DNA of 64,000 bases, from assembly GCA_947488155.1 (NCBI GenBank), contig CANKYK010000001.1, positions 1-64,000 of the forward strand. Direction: 5' to 3'. Under the pieces are notes generated by a model that saw only the letters and a list, made by a program, of their open reading frames with translations, did not search any database and was not told where the DNA came from. Below, in pieces: positions 46,532 through 59,834 of this stretch (position 1 is its first letter; each line of letters opens with the position of its first letter). Both the position numbers and the translations under genes were made by a program. The stretch is from an uncultured Erythrobacter sp. (GTDB lineage Bacteria > Pseudomonadota > Alphaproteobacteria > Sphingomonadales > Sphingomonadaceae).

Positions 46532-47782
46532 ATGAGCACATCAACAATCACACGCGTTCGCACACTCGTCGAAAATGGCGAGATGACCAAAGCCGGCCTC
46601 GCCCGCGCCGCTGGCCTCCATGCTAACACTCTGCGCGACTGCGCAGATGAGGACTGGAATCCCACCACGGAGACGCTGACCAAATTAGAAGCGTTCCTTA
46701 ATGCCAATGATGAGCGCCCTGTTCTGGTCGGAATCGAAGAGATCATCGACGAAGCGCGCAATGGCAAGATGTACATCCTCGTCGATGATGAAGACCGCGA
46801 GAACGAAGGCGATCTGATCATCCCGGCGCAAATGGCGACACCCGCCGCGATCAACTTCATGGCGACGCACGGACGCGGCCTCATCTGCCTCTCACTAGAC
46901 AAGGCGCGGGTTGATCAACTGGGTCTGGAGCCAATGAGCCGCAACAATAAGGAAAGCATGCAGACCGCTTTCACGATCTCCATCGAGGCGAAAGAAGGCG
47001 TGACCACCGGCATCTCTGCGGCGGACCGCGCGCGCACTGTCTCGGTTGCGATTGATGCGACCAAGGGTCCGGACGATATCGTCACGCCTGGCCATGTCTT
47101 CCCTCTGACCGCTCGCGATGGCGGCGTGCTAGTGCGTGCTGGCCATACCGAGGCGGCCGTGGACATTTCACGCCTTGCAGGTCTCAACCCCAGCGGCGTG
47201 ATTTGCGAAATCATGAACGACGATGGCTCGATGGCGCGGCTTGATGATCTGGTGACATTCGCCCGCAAGCATGACCTGAAGATTGGGACAATCCGCGACC
47301 TCATCGCTTATCGCATGCGCAATGACCATCTGGTTGAGCGACTGGACGAACGCGCGTTCGATTCCGACTATGGCGGGCAGTGGCGCATGATTACCTATCG
47401 CAACACCGTGTCTGAAAACGAAGCCTACGTCTTGCAAAAGGGCCACATTCAGCCCGGCGAGCCGACCATCGCCCGCGTTCACCCGATCTCGGTGTTTGAC
47501 GATGTGCTGGGCCAGCCTGGCCCGCGCAAGCGCACCTTGCAGCGCGCGATGCAGGCGATTGGCGAGCATGGCTCTGGCATTATCGTGATCCTGACCGGCC
47601 GGGTCGGATCAAGCGGCGAATACACCGCCGATGAGGCCAATCGCAACGTCGGCATCGGGTCACAAATCCTCGCCGATCTGGGCGTTGACGATATGATACT
47701 GCTATCCAATTCACAGCCCAACGTCGTGGCGATCGAGGGTTACGGCCTGAACATCGTCGGGCACCATCCCATTCCGGAGTAA
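46532..47782 (+). CDS. RibBX-type 3,4-dihydroxy-2-butanone-4-phosphate synthase with N-terminal HTH domain
   Basis: Residues 1-60 form a lambda-repressor-like helix-turn-helix ([19 protein letters not shown] near 18-36). Residues about 65-270 are RibB, with [12 protein letters not shown] near 87-98, RGLICLSL near 112 and [15 protein letters not shown] near 206-220. The C-terminal part resembles GTP cyclohydrolase II but lacks its zinc cysteines ([12 protein letters not shown] in place of the Cys-rich block). It would thus be a RibX-type degenerate domain, with the GTP step done elsewhere. It supplies the four-carbon unit for riboflavin. Confidence 0.9.
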   Translation: MSTSTITRVRTLVENGEMTKAGLARAAGLHANTLRDCADEDWNPTTETLTKLEAFLNANDERPVLVGIEEIIDEARNGKMYILVDDEDRENEGDLIIPAQMATPAAINFMATHGRGLICLSLDKARVDQLGLEPMSRNNKESMQTAFTISIEAKEGVTTGISAADRARTVSVAIDATKGPDDIVTPGHVFPLTARDGGVLVRAGHTEAAVDISRLAGLNPSGVICEIMNDDGSMARLDDLVTFARKHDLKIGTIRDLIAYRMRNDHLVERLDERAFDSDYGGQWRMITYRNTVSENEAYVLQKGHIQPGEPTIARVHPISVFDDVLGQPGPRKRTLQRAMQAIGEHGSGIIVILTGRVGSSGEYTADEANRNVGIGSQILADLGVDDMILLSNSQPNVVAIEGYGLNIVGHHPIPE

Positions 47783-47787
47783 AGATT

Positions 47788-48210
47788 ATGGCCCGCATTC
47801 TGATCGTCGAAGCGCGCTTCTATGCGCATCTAAATGACATGCTGATCACCGGCGCGAAGGCCGCGATTGAGGCCGCCGGACACGAGGCGGAAGTGCTCAC
47901 TGTGCCAGGTGCACTCGAGATCCCAGGCGCGATTGCACTCGCGGTGGAGGGCGGAGGCTATGACGCCTTTGTCGCGATTGGCGTGGTGATCCGCGGCGAA
48001 ACCTACCACTTTGAGATCGTGGCCGGGGAAAGCGCACGGGCGATTATGGCGTTGACCATGGATGGCATTCCAATCGGCAATGGCATCATCACTACCGAGA
48101 ACGAAGCACAAGCGCTGGAGCGCGCCAATCCCGCAGCGAAGGACAAAGGCGGCGAAGCGGCGAAGGCGGCGCTAGCTCTGCTGGACCTGACGCACAGGTT
48201 CCCACGCTGA
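47788..48210 (+). CDS. 6,7-dimethyl-8-ribityllumazine synthase
   Basis: The 140-residue protein has the family blocks [17 protein letters not shown] near residues 36-52, [14 protein letters not shown] near 66-79 (catalytic His in YHFE) and [15 protein letters not shown] near 95-109. It condenses the RibB product with the ribityl-pyrimidine. It follows ribBX by 5 bases, forming a short riboflavin operon. Confidence 0.95.
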   Translation: MARILIVEARFYAHLNDMLITGAKAAIEAAGHEAEVLTVPGALEIPGAIALAVEGGGYDAFVAIGVVIRGETYHFEIVAGESARAIMALTMDGIPIGNGIITTENEAQALERANPAAKDKGGEAAKAALALLDLTHRFPR

Positions 48211-48379
48211 CACTGAAAAGGGAAAAAGCTGTGCCAATTTCGAACTATAGGGCGAAAACTACGTAGTTTCCCTCTGTAGATTTTATGAAGGCATTAGGTT
48301 GAATTGGCAGGCATCAATTCAGCGCGTGTTGCAGTCCGCGGGACGACGTAGATGACCTTCAAATTGGGATCGATTTGTT

Positions 48380-48574
48380 TTGACCGCTCAAGAGAACGCA
48401 ATCCAGGCTGAGATTGCGCCGATTATCATGACCCTAGAGGCACAGCTATCGAATCTGGACAGGATCGGTGCGTTTATTGCCGCTGCACATGTTGATGCTG
48501 CGATCACCAAGCTGCGCATGGATTACATGTCAGGAATAGAAGGACCAAAACCGCCCGCACGCCCGCATGCGTAA
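48380..48574 (+). CDS. Hypothetical small protein (64 aa)
   Basis: The frame opens at TTG with a weak upstream site and encodes a short helical protein (MTAQENAIQAEIAPIIMTLE at the start) with a Pro-rich end. It lies alone after ribH. The amino-acid make-up looks coding, but no family is recognised. The flanking 169 bases before it and 167 after it hold no other gene that I see. Confidence 0.45.
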   Translation: MTAQENAIQAEIAPIIMTLEAQLSNLDRIGAFIAAAHVDAAITKLRMDYMSGIEGPKPPARPHA

Positions 48575-48741
48575 TCACACGTAAAGCCAAACTTATTCCG
48601 CTCCATTATGGAGAGAAGCAAGGGCTACACAGGGCGACCGGGGGCAAACCGTTCAACCATTCTTCAAGCCCATACGTGCAAGGAGGATTGCTTGGTTCGG
48701 CCGAGTTCCACATCTCTCACCATGGCTATGCTGAGCTGACC

Positions 48742-49452
48742 ATGGATGAAGCTCGCAGATCAACTTTATCAGACCGCGACATGTCAGACGACCATGTGAC
48801 AGATAATGCTCTGACCGATCAGAGCGCAACCGATGAGCGTGCCCCCCTCCAATCTGCAGACCAGCATCAATCGAGTGATCCCCGAACAAGTGCATCCCAA
48901 GCAAGTTACGGTGACCTGGCACCCGTAGCAGACCAGTTAATCGCCATTGCAGAGCAGTTGCGCTCTGGCGATCGGGCTGCAGTCTTCGCTTCGCTCACCG
49001 GTGGGGAGGACAGGGCCAGCACAAACGCCGACGCCTGGAATGAGGGAGCCCCTGCCCCGATCTCAGACGCACCTCAAAGCGCCCCAGCAACCTTATCAGC
49101 CCGGCGGCGCAGCTACGCGTTCATGGCGAGAAAAGCGTACGATGTGCGGCGCACACGCGGCACCTTCTTCGGCGATCCTGATCTATTTGGAGAGCCCGCG
49201 TGGGACATATTGCTCGACCTTTACGTCGCGCATGTCGACGATAAGTCCGTCTCTGTCTCCAGCGCCTGCATTGGCTCCGCTGCTCCGCCCACCACCGGGC
49301 TGCGCTGGCTTGGTGTGCTGGCGGAACAAGGCCTCATTCTGCGCGAACAAGACGCAGAGGATCAACGCCGCATTTTGGTGCGGCTGAGCGACACCGGATT
49401 GAAAGCGATGGATCGCTATTTTGAAGAGGCGGTGAAGCGCGGCGCGACCTAG
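48742..49452 (+). CDS. MarR-like winged-helix protein with long disordered N-terminus
   Basis: The first 130 residues are polar and low in complexity, rich in Ser, Asp and Gln. The C-terminal 100 residues fit a winged helix of the MarR type: EPAWDILLDLYVAHVDDKSV near 150-169, then TGLRWLGVLAEQGLILREQDAEDQRR and the wing VRLSDTGLKAMDRYF (given in parts). The start is uncertain: ATG 48742 is used, and ATG 48781 or GTG 48676 are possible. Confidence 0.7.
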   Translation: MDEARRSTLSDRDMSDDHVTDNALTDQSATDERAPLQSADQHQSSDPRTSASQASYGDLAPVADQLIAIAEQLRSGDRAAVFASLTGGEDRASTNADAWNEGAPAPISDAPQSAPATLSARRRSYAFMARKAYDVRRTRGTFFGDPDLFGEPAWDILLDLYVAHVDDKSVSVSSACIGSAAPPTTGLRWLGVLAEQGLILREQDAEDQRRILVRLSDTGLKAMDRYFEEAVKRGAT

Positions 49453-49489
49453 TCACCACGCATCAGCCGCCCTCACGTCACTGTCAGGC

Positions 49490-51609
<2,120 letters not shown>

Positions 51610-51632
51610 TCTGCGCTTGCTAGGGGCTGTGC

Positions 51633-52118
51633 ATGCGCGATGAGGAACAGCCAAACCGTCTGGGAGACGATGCGAATTCTCACCCGGACGCCGCGCCAGC
51701 GGGCCAGAGCCCGGTGGACGGACAGGCTGTGTCTGATGACGCTGACACCCCCTTGCCCGACAACACAGATGACAATGAATTCAGCGAATCTCTATCCGAA
51801 GAGATTGCCGCGCTGATCGATGACGGCCGCACCTATGCCGAGGCAGAGCTTGCGTTCCAAAAACGGCGTGCAAGCTTGGCCGGTCGCAAGATCGGCGGTG
51901 CAGTTGTCTTTGCGATCCTGGCGCTCATTCTGCTGCATTTGATGTTCATCGCCTTGGCCGTCGGCATGGTCATCGCACTGGAGCCGTTGGTCACAATCTG
52001 GGGCGCAATCGGCATAGTCGTCGGCGTTCTGCTGCTCGGCGTGATCGGCTTGCTGCTGCTGGTTCGCAGTAATGCCTTGGGTCTAGTCGCGCTGTTCAAA
52101 GGCGATGACGAGGCATGA
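51633..52118 (+). CDS. Holin-like (YqjE-type) membrane protein
   Basis: The 161-residue product has an acidic N-terminal half and two membrane helices near residues 88-112 and 118-145 (IVVGVLLLGVIGLLLLV). It fits the Phage_holin_3_6/YqjE group often found beside YqjD-like proteins in bacteria. No phage genes are nearby. An ATGA overlap leads into the next gene. Confidence 0.8.
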   Translation: MRDEEQPNRLGDDANSHPDAAPAGQSPVDGQAVSDDADTPLPDNTDDNEFSESLSEEIAALIDDGRTYAEAELAFQKRRASLAGRKIGGAVVFAILALILLHLMFIALAVGMVIALEPLVTIWGAIGIVVGVLLLGVIGLLLLVRSNALGLVALFKGDDEA

Positions 52119-52567
52119 GCAAGCTCGACAAGCAATTCCTAGAAGACCGCGAGCTGCGCAACGCCGCCCTCGCCGCGCTCAAGGACGACATCACCCACCT
52201 CAAAACCGGCCTGTCCGGCAAGGGGCTGGCAGAGCGCACCGTCCGCCGCATCGGCACTGGCGCAAAAGACGCACTGGGCGATGCTGGTGAGGCTGCGAGT
52301 GACAATCGCGGCATTATCGCAGCTTTGTTTGGCGCGATCGCCCTGTGGTTCGCGCGCGGCCCCATCCTCGAAGGGCTGGGCCTGGAGCTGATCGGAGCCG
52401 GCAAAGACGGTAACGAAATCGAGGAAGACCTAGAGGCAGAAGCCCCAGAAGACGACACTTTGGATGACGGCAAGGAAATCGCCGAAATTGAGATAGCCGC
52501 AGAGGACGCAGCCCCTACCCCCGAGGATGCGCCTAGCGAGACGATACCCGGAGACGACAATGACTGA
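52115..52567 (+). CDS. Uncharacterised protein with central hydrophobic segment (150 aa)
   Basis: A helical N-terminus (DRELRNAALAALKDDITHLK near residues 11-30) leads to a hydrophobic stretch near 69-80 (IIAALFGAIALW) and a very acidic tail. Position between YqjE-like and YqjD-like genes suggests a YqjK-like role in the envelope. It overlaps both neighbours. Confidence 0.75.
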   Translation: MSKLDKQFLEDRELRNAALAALKDDITHLKTGLSGKGLAERTVRRIGTGAKDALGDAGEAASDNRGIIAALFGAIALWFARGPILEGLGLELIGAGKDGNEIEEDLEAEAPEDDTLDDGKEIAEIEIAAEDAAPTPEDAPSETIPGDDND

Positions 52568-53123
52568 CACAGGCGACAAGCGCGACGAGCTGCGCGCCAA
52601 AATCGAAGCCAGCGAGCGCCGCAATGCGAAACGCACCATCGGCGATGATGCGGCAGAGGCGGCGAGCGCAGCGGGCGAGTTCATCAAGAAGAACCCCGCC
52701 GTGGCGATCGGCGGCGCGGTCGCAGCAGGCCTCGCGTTTGGCATGATGACGAAGCCGGGCCGCCGCGCGGCTGGTAAAGCTGCCAAGGGCGCGGTGAGCG
52801 GCGCGAAGAAAGGCGTAGAGAGCGTCAAAACTGCCTCTCTTACTGGCGCCAAGAAACGCAGCAATGAGGTGCTCTCGCTGATCGGTGATGCGGTGATCGC
52901 GTACGGTATAAAGGCGATTGATAGCGCGATGGACGCCGCCCAAAGCGGCCAAGATGTAATCGAAGACCTGAGCGATGCTGGCACCGCAAAAGCGCGCGAG
53001 CTCAAACGCGATGCGAGCCATGTGGTGGGCAGTGCCAGCGACACCACTCGCGCGATCTCTCGCCGAGCAACGCGCAAGGCAGAGCGCGCGGTGCGTGACA
53101 TCAAAGGGCGTGTCACCCGCTGA
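52560..53123 (+). CDS. YqjD-like protein with glycine-zipper anchor (187 aa)
   Basis: Residues 44-58 (NPAVAIGGAVAAGLA) form the short hydrophobic glycine-zipper segment seen in YqjD/ElaB-type proteins, followed by a long basic helical region rich in Ala and Lys. It begins inside the end of the preceding gene (8-base overlap at ATGACTGA). Function unknown; related proteins tether ribosomes to the membrane in enteric bacteria. Confidence 0.75.
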   Translation: MTDTGDKRDELRAKIEASERRNAKRTIGDDAAEAASAAGEFIKKNPAVAIGGAVAAGLAFGMMTKPGRRAAGKAAKGAVSGAKKGVESVKTASLTGAKKRSNEVLSLIGDAVIAYGIKAIDSAMDAAQSGQDVIEDLSDAGTAKARELKRDASHVVGSASDTTRAISRRATRKAERAVRDIKGRVTR

Positions 53124-53225
53124 GCGCCACCTCGCTCCATGTGTTAATGCGCAGGACTTGCGCCCAGCCACGCTTGCTTTAAGGCGCGCGGAGATATTCT
53201 TGCTCCCCAAGGAAAGGCGCCAAAC

Positions 53226-53456
53226 ATGGAAGAAACCACTCCAACCCAGAAGCTCCACCTCGTCATGGGTGGCCGCGTAACTGACCCTCGCGGGATCGAG
53301 TTCGCTGATCCGGAAAGCATCCACGTTGTCGGCGTGTTCAGCAGCTATGATGCCGCTGAAGAGGCATGGCGCGCTCAGGCTCAACGCACTGTCGATGATG
53401 CTGAGATGAAATATGTGGTGGTGCATATCCACCACCTGCTCACGCCCGACGCCTAA
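53226..53456 (+). CDS. DUF4170 family protein (76 aa)
   Basis: The product matches the small DUF4170 type seen in alphaproteobacteria: KLHLVMGGRVTDPRGIEFAD near residues 9-28, VGVFSSYDAAEEAWRAQAQR near 35-54 and MKYVVVHIHHLL near the end. No function is established. Confidence 0.85.
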   Translation: MEETTPTQKLHLVMGGRVTDPRGIEFADPESIHVVGVFSSYDAAEEAWRAQAQRTVDDAEMKYVVVHIHHLLTPDA

Positions 53457-53486
53457 GCGCCCTCGCAAGATCGAGGTCGAAGCGCG

Positions 53487-53975
53487 GTGGAATACACCAT
53501 CCGTCCATACCGCGACGCCGATGCGGATCGGCTCGCTGAAATCATGCAGGCTGCAATCCTCGCGATTGGCCCTCGAGGCTATTCGCCTGAGCAGATAGAC
53601 GCTTGGGCTGGCCGCGTGCCAGGCGGCGAACGGTTTCGCGAACGCGTGGCGGCGGGTGCGGCAATCTTCATCGCTGCTGATAAAGATGATGTGGCTCAGG
53701 CCTATTCGCTGCTGGAGGTTTCAGCGGAGGACGGCGGGCACCTCGATCACCTCTATTGCCACCCGGATCACACTCGACGCGGTCTGGCAGAGAGGGTTCT
53801 AGGCGCAGCGGAAGTGCACGCACGCGAGCAATCTACCGCCCGCCTGTATACCGAGGCGAGCGAACTCGCCCGTGCCGCGTTTGAGCGTGCAGGTTACGTG
53901 GTTCAGCATCGCCGTGACTTTGAAATAGACGGCGTGCCGATCCACAATTTCGCGATGGAAAAGCCGCTCACTTAG
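53487..53975 (+). CDS. GNAT-family N-acetyltransferase
   Basis: The 162-residue protein shows the acetyl-CoA loop YCHPDHTRRGLAERVLGAAE near residues 91-110 and a C-terminal strand with FERAGYVVQHRRDFEI. It transfers an acetyl group to an unknown amine. The start is GTG at 53487. Confidence 0.88.
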   Translation: MEYTIRPYRDADADRLAEIMQAAILAIGPRGYSPEQIDAWAGRVPGGERFRERVAAGAAIFIAADKDDVAQAYSLLEVSAEDGGHLDHLYCHPDHTRRGLAERVLGAAEVHAREQSTARLYTEASELARAAFERAGYVVQHRRDFEIDGVPIHNFAMEKPLT

Positions 53976-53995
53976 AGCAGCTTCGCCTGCAAAAT

Positions 53996-54472
53996 TTAGA
54001 TGAATTCGATCTTGTCGACGAGGTAGAACTTGTCGCCAGACGGCACAGTCACTTCGATCTCGTCTTCGACCTGCTTACCAATCATCGCCCGCGCGAGAGG
54101 TGAGCTGAACGAAATGCGTCCCGCTGCGGCATCAGCCTCTGTCTCACCAACGATCTGATACTTCACCGGCTTATCATCATCGTCGAGCAACGTGACGGTC
54201 GCGCCGAACACAATTCTGTCTCCGGTCAGCGTCGCTGGGTCGATAATCTGAGCACGGCTGACCTTGCTTTCGATGTCGCCAATCATGGCTTCAACCTGGC
54301 CCTGACGCTCTTTCGCAGCGTGATACTCGGCATTCTCGGACAAATCGCCATGTGCACGAGCTTCTTCGATCGCATCAACAATTTTTGGGCGTTCATCACG
54401 CAAAGCTTTCAGATCGGTGGTTAGCCGCTCATAGCCCTCAGCCAGCATTGGAACTTTTTCCATCGTCGCCAT
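53996..54472 (-). CDS. greA: Transcription elongation factor GreA
   Basis: A 158-residue protein of usual length. The N-terminal coiled coil carries the acidic tip [19 protein letters not shown] near residues 41-59, and the C-terminal FKBP-like domain has [20 protein letters not shown] near 119-138. It rescues backtracked RNA polymerase. Confidence 0.96.
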   Translation of the reverse strand: MATMEKVPMLAEGYERLTTDLKALRDERPKIVDAIEEARAHGDLSENAEYHAAKERQGQVEAMIGDIESKVSRAQIIDPATLTGDRIVFGATVTLLDDDDKPVKYQIVGETEADAAAGRISFSSPLARAMIGKQVEDEIEVTVPSGDKFYLVDKIEFI

Positions 54473-54585
54473 TCCGTCTCTTTCTATTGGCGTAAGCCCC
54501 CGAGATTATAGGTCATTTCGTGCATAACCGCTTCTGCCGAGGCGGCGAGATTGCATCGAAATGTCGGGAAACTTCGCTGTATTAC

Positions 54586-57500
54586 TCAGCTATAATAGTC
54601 TTGCAATGCGCGGACTTCAAGCTGGCTTGGCTTTACAGCGCCAATTGCGGCTGCCGCCGCCTTCGATGCGGTGGCCGTTGTGTAATAGGGAACCTTCTTT
54701 TCCAAAGCGGTGGCGCGGATCGATTTGGAGTCCCGTAGAGACTGCCAACCCTCTGTGGTGTTGAAGATAAGCGCAATCTCGCCATCGATGATTTTGTCGA
54801 CGATATGCGGCTGGCCTTCTGCGACTTTATTGACCTTCTCAACCGCCAGCCCTTGCTCCGCCAGATATGTCTGAGTGCCTCCGGTCGCGACAACCTTGAA
54901 CCCCTTGTCGATCATGCCGCGCACAGCAGGCACGATCACGCTCTTGTCGCTGTTTTTGACCGAGACGAACAAAGTGCCCTCGCGTGGCAGGGTCATCCCT
55001 GCGCCCAATTGCGATTTGAGGAAGGCGGCCTCGAAATTGGTGTCGATGCCCATCACTTCGCCGGTCGATTTCATCTCCGGGGTCAGGATCGGATCGGCGC
55101 CGGGGAAGCGAGCGAATGGGAACACCGCCTCTTTGATTGCCATATATGGCAGGTCGCGGCGGAAGGCCGGGAAGTCTGACAGTTTCTCGCCGGCCATCAC
55201 CCGCGCGGCGATCTTCGCCACCGGTTGGCCGATGGCCTTTGCCACAAACGGCACGGTGCGGCTGGCACGCGGATTGACCTCGATCAGATAGACGACTTGC
55301 TGGTCATCCTCTTGCTTCACCGCAAACTGAATGTTCATCAGGCCGCGCACGCCCAATGCAAATGCCAGAGCCTCTGCTTGGCGCTCCATTTCAGCGATGG
55401 TTTCTGGCGGCAGCGAATATGGCGGCAATGTGCAGGCGCTGTCGCCGGAATGCACGCCCGCCTCTTCAATGTGCTGCATCACCGCGGCAACGCGCACTTC
55501 GTCGCCATCGCACAGAGCATCTACATCGCACTCAATCGCATCGCGCAGATATTGATCAATCAACACTGGGCTCTCACCCAATACATTGACGGCGGTGTTG
55601 ATGTAATCATCGAGCTGCGCCTCGGAATCGACGATTTCCATCGCCCGTCCGCCCAGCACATAGGATGGCCGCAGCAGCACCGGATAGCCAATATGCGCAG
55701 CGACAGCCGCGGCTTCATCGCGGCTGCGCGCAATGCCATTGGCCGGCTGCTTCAGATTGAGCTTGTTCACCAGCTTGGCAAAACGCTCACGGTCCTCGGC
55801 CAGATCAATCGCGTCGGGCGACGTACCAAGGATCGGGATGCCAGCATCTTCGAGCGCCTGAGCAAGCTTCAGCGGCGTCTGCCCCCCGAACTGCACAATC
55901 ACGCCCACCAGCTCGCCAGTGGATTGTTCCACCTGCAGGATTTCCAGCACATCTTCTGCAGTCAGCGGCTCAAAATAGAGCCGGTCCGATGTGTCGTAAT
56001 CGGTCGAAACGGTCTCCGGATTGCAATTGACCATAATGGTCTCATATCCGACCTCTTCCAGCGCAAAGCAGGCGTGGACGCAGCAATAATCGAACTCGAT
56101 CCCCTGCCCGATCCGGTTCGGACCACCGCCTAGAATCACAATTTTCTTGCGATCCGATGGGGCCGCCTCGCACTCTGGCTCTCCGAATGTCGGCGCTTCA
56201 TAGGTCGAGTACATATAGGGCGTAATCGCCTCGAACTCCGCTGCGCAGCTGTCGATCCGCTTGAACACGGGGCGCACGCCCAGCCGTTCGCGCAGGGCGC
56301 GCACTTCGTCCTCGCTGGTTGCCCCCGCCATAGCGTGCAGCGCATCATGCAGCAGTCCGCTGCGCTTCGCCTGCGTCTCAGCCATGCCGCCTGCCACGCC
56401 GACGGAACGCACCGCCAAAGTCGCCAGCCGCTTGTCGGAAAAACCCATGGCCTTCAGAGAACGCAAACCGTCCGCATCTTGCGGCAAGCCGTTCTGAGCA
56501 ATGTCGCTCTCTGCGGCCACAATCGCCTCAATCTGGCGCAGGAACCACATGTCATAGCCGGTGATCGGTTGAATATCTTCCGGCGTCATGCCCTCGCGCA
56601 TCGCCTGAGCAACGTTCAGCAGGCGGTCCGGTGTGCGCTGGCTGAGCGCCGCGGTGACGACATCGCGGCTCACCCCCTCCAGCTCGCGGACGCGGTTGAA
56701 CCCGTCGAGCCCGGTTTCAAGACCGCGCAGAGCCTTCTGCATCGATTCCTGAAAGTTGCGGCCAATCGCCATCACTTCGCCGACCGATTTCATCGCGGTG
56801 GAAAGCTTCGCCTCTGACCCTTTGAATTTCTCAAAGGCAAAGCGCGGGATTTTCGTGACGACATAGTCAATCGTCGGTTCAAAGCTGGCCGGGGTCGCGC
56901 CGGTGATCTCATTGGTGATCTCATCCAGGGTGTATCCCACCGCCAGTTTTGCCGCGACGCGGGCAATCGGGAAGCCCGTGGCTTTGGATGCGAGCGCGGA
57001 TGAGCGCGACACGCGCGGGTTCATCTCGATCACGATCAGGCGGCCATCCTTGGGATTGACCGCAAATTGCACATTCGACCCGCCGGTTTCCACGCCAATC
57101 TCGCGCAGCACATTGAGGCTGGCGGTGCGCATAATCTGATATTCTTTGTCGGTCAGTGTCAGCGCCGGGGCCACCGTGATGCTGTCGCCGGTGTGCACGC
57201 CCATCGCATCGACATTCTCAATCGAGCAGATGATGATGCAATTGTCCTTGCGGTCGCGCACGACCTCCATCTCATATTCTTTCCAGCCGAGCAGCGATTC
57301 CTCGATCAGCACCTCCGTGGTGGGCGATGCATCGAGCCCTTCGGAGACGATCTTGTCGAATTCCGCCTTGTTATAGGCGATGCCGCCACCCGTTCCGCCA
57401 AGCGTGAAGCTGGGCCGGATAATCGATGGCAGACCAGTTCGCTCCAGAATTTCGCGCGCTTCCTCCAGCGTGTTGGCGACGCCGCTGCGTGCGCTTTCCA

Positions 57501-57939
57501 AGCCGATTGCATCCATCGCATCGCGAAAACGCTGGCGGTTCTCCGCCTTGTCGATTGCGTCTGCTTTTGCACCGATCATTTCAACGCCGAACTTCTCCAA
57601 CGTGCCATCGGCATCCAGTGCAAGCGCGCAATTGAGCGCGGTCTGCCCGCCCATCGTCGGCAGCAAGGCCATTGTCTCATCGGGATGCGCCGCGCGCTCT
57701 TTCTCGATGATCTTGGTCACGATCTCTGGCGTGATCGGCTCAACATAGGTCCGGTCCGCAAACTCCGGATCGGTCATGATCGTGGCCGGATTGGAATTGA
57801 CCAGAATGACCCGGTACCCTTCCTCTTTCAGCGCCTTAATCGCCTGAGTGCCCGAATAATCGAACTCGCACGCCTGACCGATGATGATCGGACCCGCGCC
57901 AATGACGAGGATGGAGGATATGTCGCTGCGTTTGGGCAT
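54586..57939 (-). CDS. carB: Carbamoyl-phosphate synthase large subunit
   Basis: The 1117-residue protein begins [20 protein letters not shown] and carries two ATP-grasp halves; the second starts near 570 ([20 protein letters not shown]). The C-terminal MGS regulatory domain contains [18 protein letters not shown] near 1003-1020. It makes carbamoyl phosphate for arginine and pyrimidines with CarA. Confidence 0.97.
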   Translation of the reverse strand: MPKRSDISSILVIGAGPIIIGQACEFDYSGTQAIKALKEEGYRVILVNSNPATIMTDPEFADRTYVEPITPEIVTKIIEKERAAHPDETMALLPTMGGQTALNCALALDADGTLEKFGVEMIGAKADAIDKAENRQRFRDAMDAIGLESARSGVANTLEEAREILERTGLPSIIRPSFTLGGTGGGIAYNKAEFDKIVSEGLDASPTTEVLIEESLLGWKEYEMEVVRDRKDNCIIICSIENVDAMGVHTGDSITVAPALTLTDKEYQIMRTASLNVLREIGVETGGSNVQFAVNPKDGRLIVIEMNPRVSRSSALASKATGFPIARVAAKLAVGYTLDEITNEITGATPASFEPTIDYVVTKIPRFAFEKFKGSEAKLSTAMKSVGEVMAIGRNFQESMQKALRGLETGLDGFNRVRELEGVSRDVVTAALSQRTPDRLLNVAQAMREGMTPEDIQPITGYDMWFLRQIEAIVAAESDIAQNGLPQDADGLRSLKAMGFSDKRLATLAVRSVGVAGGMAETQAKRSGLLHDALHAMAGATSEDEVRALRERLGVRPVFKRIDSCAAEFEAITPYMYSTYEAPTFGEPECEAAPSDRKKIVILGGGPNRIGQGIEFDYCCVHACFALEEVGYETIMVNCNPETVSTDYDTSDRLYFEPLTAEDVLEILQVEQSTGELVGVIVQFGGQTPLKLAQALEDAGIPILGTSPDAIDLAEDRERFAKLVNKLNLKQPANGIARSRDEAAAVAAHIGYPVLLRPSYVLGGRAMEIVDSEAQLDDYINTAVNVLGESPVLIDQYLRDAIECDVDALCDGDEVRVAAVMQHIEEAGVHSGDSACTLPPYSLPPETIAEMERQAEALAFALGVRGLMNIQFAVKQEDDQQVVYLIEVNPRASRTVPFVAKAIGQPVAKIAARVMAGEKLSDFPAFRRDLPYMAIKEAVFPFARFPGADPILTPEMKSTGEVMGIDTNFEAAFLKSQLGAGMTLPREGTLFVSVKNSDKSVIVPAVRGMIDKGFKVVATGGTQTYLAEQGLAVEKVNKVAEGQPHIVDKIIDGEIALIFNTTEGWQSLRDSKSIRATALEKKVPYYTTATASKAAAAAIGAVKPSQLEVRALQDYYS

Positions 57940-57998
57940 CTAGGCGTGACCCTTAAAAGGATGGTTGTGGTAGGGGAGAGGCATGGCGGCGGGGATCA

Positions 57999-58511
57999 TC
58001 AATTGTCCTCACCTTCGGCGCTTGCACCGCGCGAATTCTGCAATTTGAAACTGATGAAGCGCATTCCCGGCTTTTGCATGGCGCATCCACTGGCTAGCAC
58101 CTGATCACCCAGCACGGCCTCACCGCGAACTCGGTAAAGGGAGGGGTCGTCGCCGAAATAGAACGCGCCGTCTTCCGTCACGCTCAGCTCCATAAAGGCG
58201 GCGACAGGCGGCGCGGTCGCGCCAAAGGCAGACGTCCGCAGCGAGCCGCGCGAATTACCGGAGGGGGGAACGATCATCTCGTTAATCGCCATCAGCTCCA
58301 TCTTGGTAATGTCGAAGGCATAGGTTGGCACGACCTGCCCCTCTGCCGCCTCCAGCAATTGCCTCACTTCAAGCTTGCCAGAAAGACGCGCAACGCATTC
58401 CTCAGCGGTCTCTTCAACCTCACGCCAATCCTTGTTCGCGAATGGATTTTCGCAGGCAGAGAGCAACAAGAGGCTGGCCGTAAGCGTTAAGCGAGAGACG
58501 ACGGATCTCAC
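57999..58511 (-). CDS. Putative lipoprotein between carA and carB
   Basis: The 170-residue product starts with a lipoprotein signal (LTLTASLLLLSACEN, lipobox Cys at about 19). The mature part has two further Cys and no recognised domain. The GTG start overlaps the carA stop (GTGA), so it is made in the same transcript as CarA and CarB although an envelope lipoprotein has no known part in carbamoyl phosphate synthesis. Confidence 0.8.
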   Translation of the reverse strand: MRSVVSRLTLTASLLLLSACENPFANKDWREVEETAEECVARLSGKLEVRQLLEAAEGQVVPTYAFDITKMELMAINEMIVPPSGNSRGSLRTSAFGATAPPVAAFMELSVTEDGAFYFGDDPSLYRVRGEAVLGDQVLASGCAMQKPGMRFISFKLQNSRGASAEGEDN

Positions 58512-59689
58512 TCCAGACCCCCAACGAATTTCTCAAACAGGTAGAAGCTGTCTTGCGGGCCCGGTGAGGCCTCCGGGTGATATTGCACGCCAAATGCGCG
58601 CTTGCCCCTCACCGCGATCCCGCAATTGGAGCCATCGAACAGCGATACGTGCGTCTGCTCCAGCGTGTCAGGCAGGCTATCCGCATCCACCGCAAAGCCG
58701 TGGTTCATGCTGGTAATCTCGACCAGTTCGAGTGTCTCGCCCCAGCCCTCGCCTACGCGCTGAACCGGGTGGTTTGCGCCGCGGTGTCCCTGGTGCATCT
58801 TCACCGTCTTTGCGCCTGCGGCCAGCGCCAGCATTTGGTGGCCCAGGCAAATGCCAAACAGCGGCATGTCGCGCTCCAGCAGAGCCTTGATCACCGGCAC
58901 CGCGAACTCACCCGTTGCCGCAGGATCGCCCGGCCCGTTCGACAGGAACACGCCGTCTGGTGACAGCGCGAGAATATCCTCCAACGAGGTCTGTGCGGGC
59001 ACCACGGTTACTTTCGCGCCGGCGCGCACCAGATTGCGGAAGATGTTGTCCTTCGCCCCGTAATCAATCGCGACCACATGCGGGGTCGCGTCAAACGCCG
59101 CGCGGCCGTAGCCGTGGCCCAAGCGCCAATATCCGCCCTCCCAGCTTTCCTGAGCCTCACGCGACACGCGGCTGGCGAGGTCCATGCCCTCTAGCCCGGC
59201 CCAATCCTGCGCGCGCTTGATCAATGCGGGAATGTCGAACGTGCCGCTGGGCGAATGCGCAATCACGGCATTGGGCGCCCCGGACAAGCGGATGCGGCGG
59301 GTCAGCGCGCGGGTATCAACCCCGGCCAGCCCGATCTTGCCATTGGCCGTCATCCATTCGGTAAAGCGTTCAGCCGAACGGAAATTTGACGGCTCCGTCA
59401 CATCCTCGCGCACGACGCAGCCAACCGCGCCCTCCACCTGGCTTTCAACGTCTTCGCCATTGGTGCCAACATTGCCGATATGCGGAAAAGTGAATGTCAC
59501 GATCTGCGCAGCATAGCTGGGATCGGTCATCACCTCTTGATAGCCGGTCATCGACGTGTTGAAGCAGACCTCGCCGACGTTTTCACCGGCGGCGCCAAAG
59601 CCGCGTCCCCAGATCACCGAACCATCGGCCAGAACAAGGACTCCCGTCGCGCCGGTGGGTTGCGCGCGAGAAGATGCGGTGTCGGCCAT
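58508..59689 (-). CDS. carA: Carbamoyl-phosphate synthase small subunit
   Basis: The 393-residue glutaminase subunit has the N-terminal block EVCFNTSMTGYQEVMTDPSY near residues 40-59. A class I amidotransferase domain follows, with the catalytic Cys in FGICLGHQML near 279 and His/Glu in VQYHPEASPGPQDS near 369-382. It supplies ammonia to CarB. Confidence 0.97.
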   Translation of the reverse strand: MADTASSRAQPTGATGVLVLADGSVIWGRGFGAAGENVGEVCFNTSMTGYQEVMTDPSYAAQIVTFTFPHIGNVGTNGEDVESQVEGAVGCVVREDVTEPSNFRSAERFTEWMTANGKIGLAGVDTRALTRRIRLSGAPNAVIAHSPSGTFDIPALIKRAQDWAGLEGMDLASRVSREAQESWEGGYWRLGHGYGRAAFDATPHVVAIDYGAKDNIFRNLVRAGAKVTVVPAQTSLEDILALSPDGVFLSNGPGDPAATGEFAVPVIKALLERDMPLFGICLGHQMLALAAGAKTVKMHQGHRGANHPVQRVGEGWGETLELVEITSMNHGFAVDADSLPDTLEQTHVSLFDGSNCGIAVRGKRAFGVQYHPEASPGPQDSFYLFEKFVGGLE

Positions 59690-59834
59690 AGGGCGCTCCG
59701 AGTCAGTGGGTTTCCAGCAATGTCGCTAAGACCCACGGGCTAAGCTTGCACCTCGCCCGCGTCAACCTATGTCAGGGCCCATATCTCAGCTAAAGAGCCC
59801 GTTGGCTCAAACCATCCACAAGAAAGACGATATA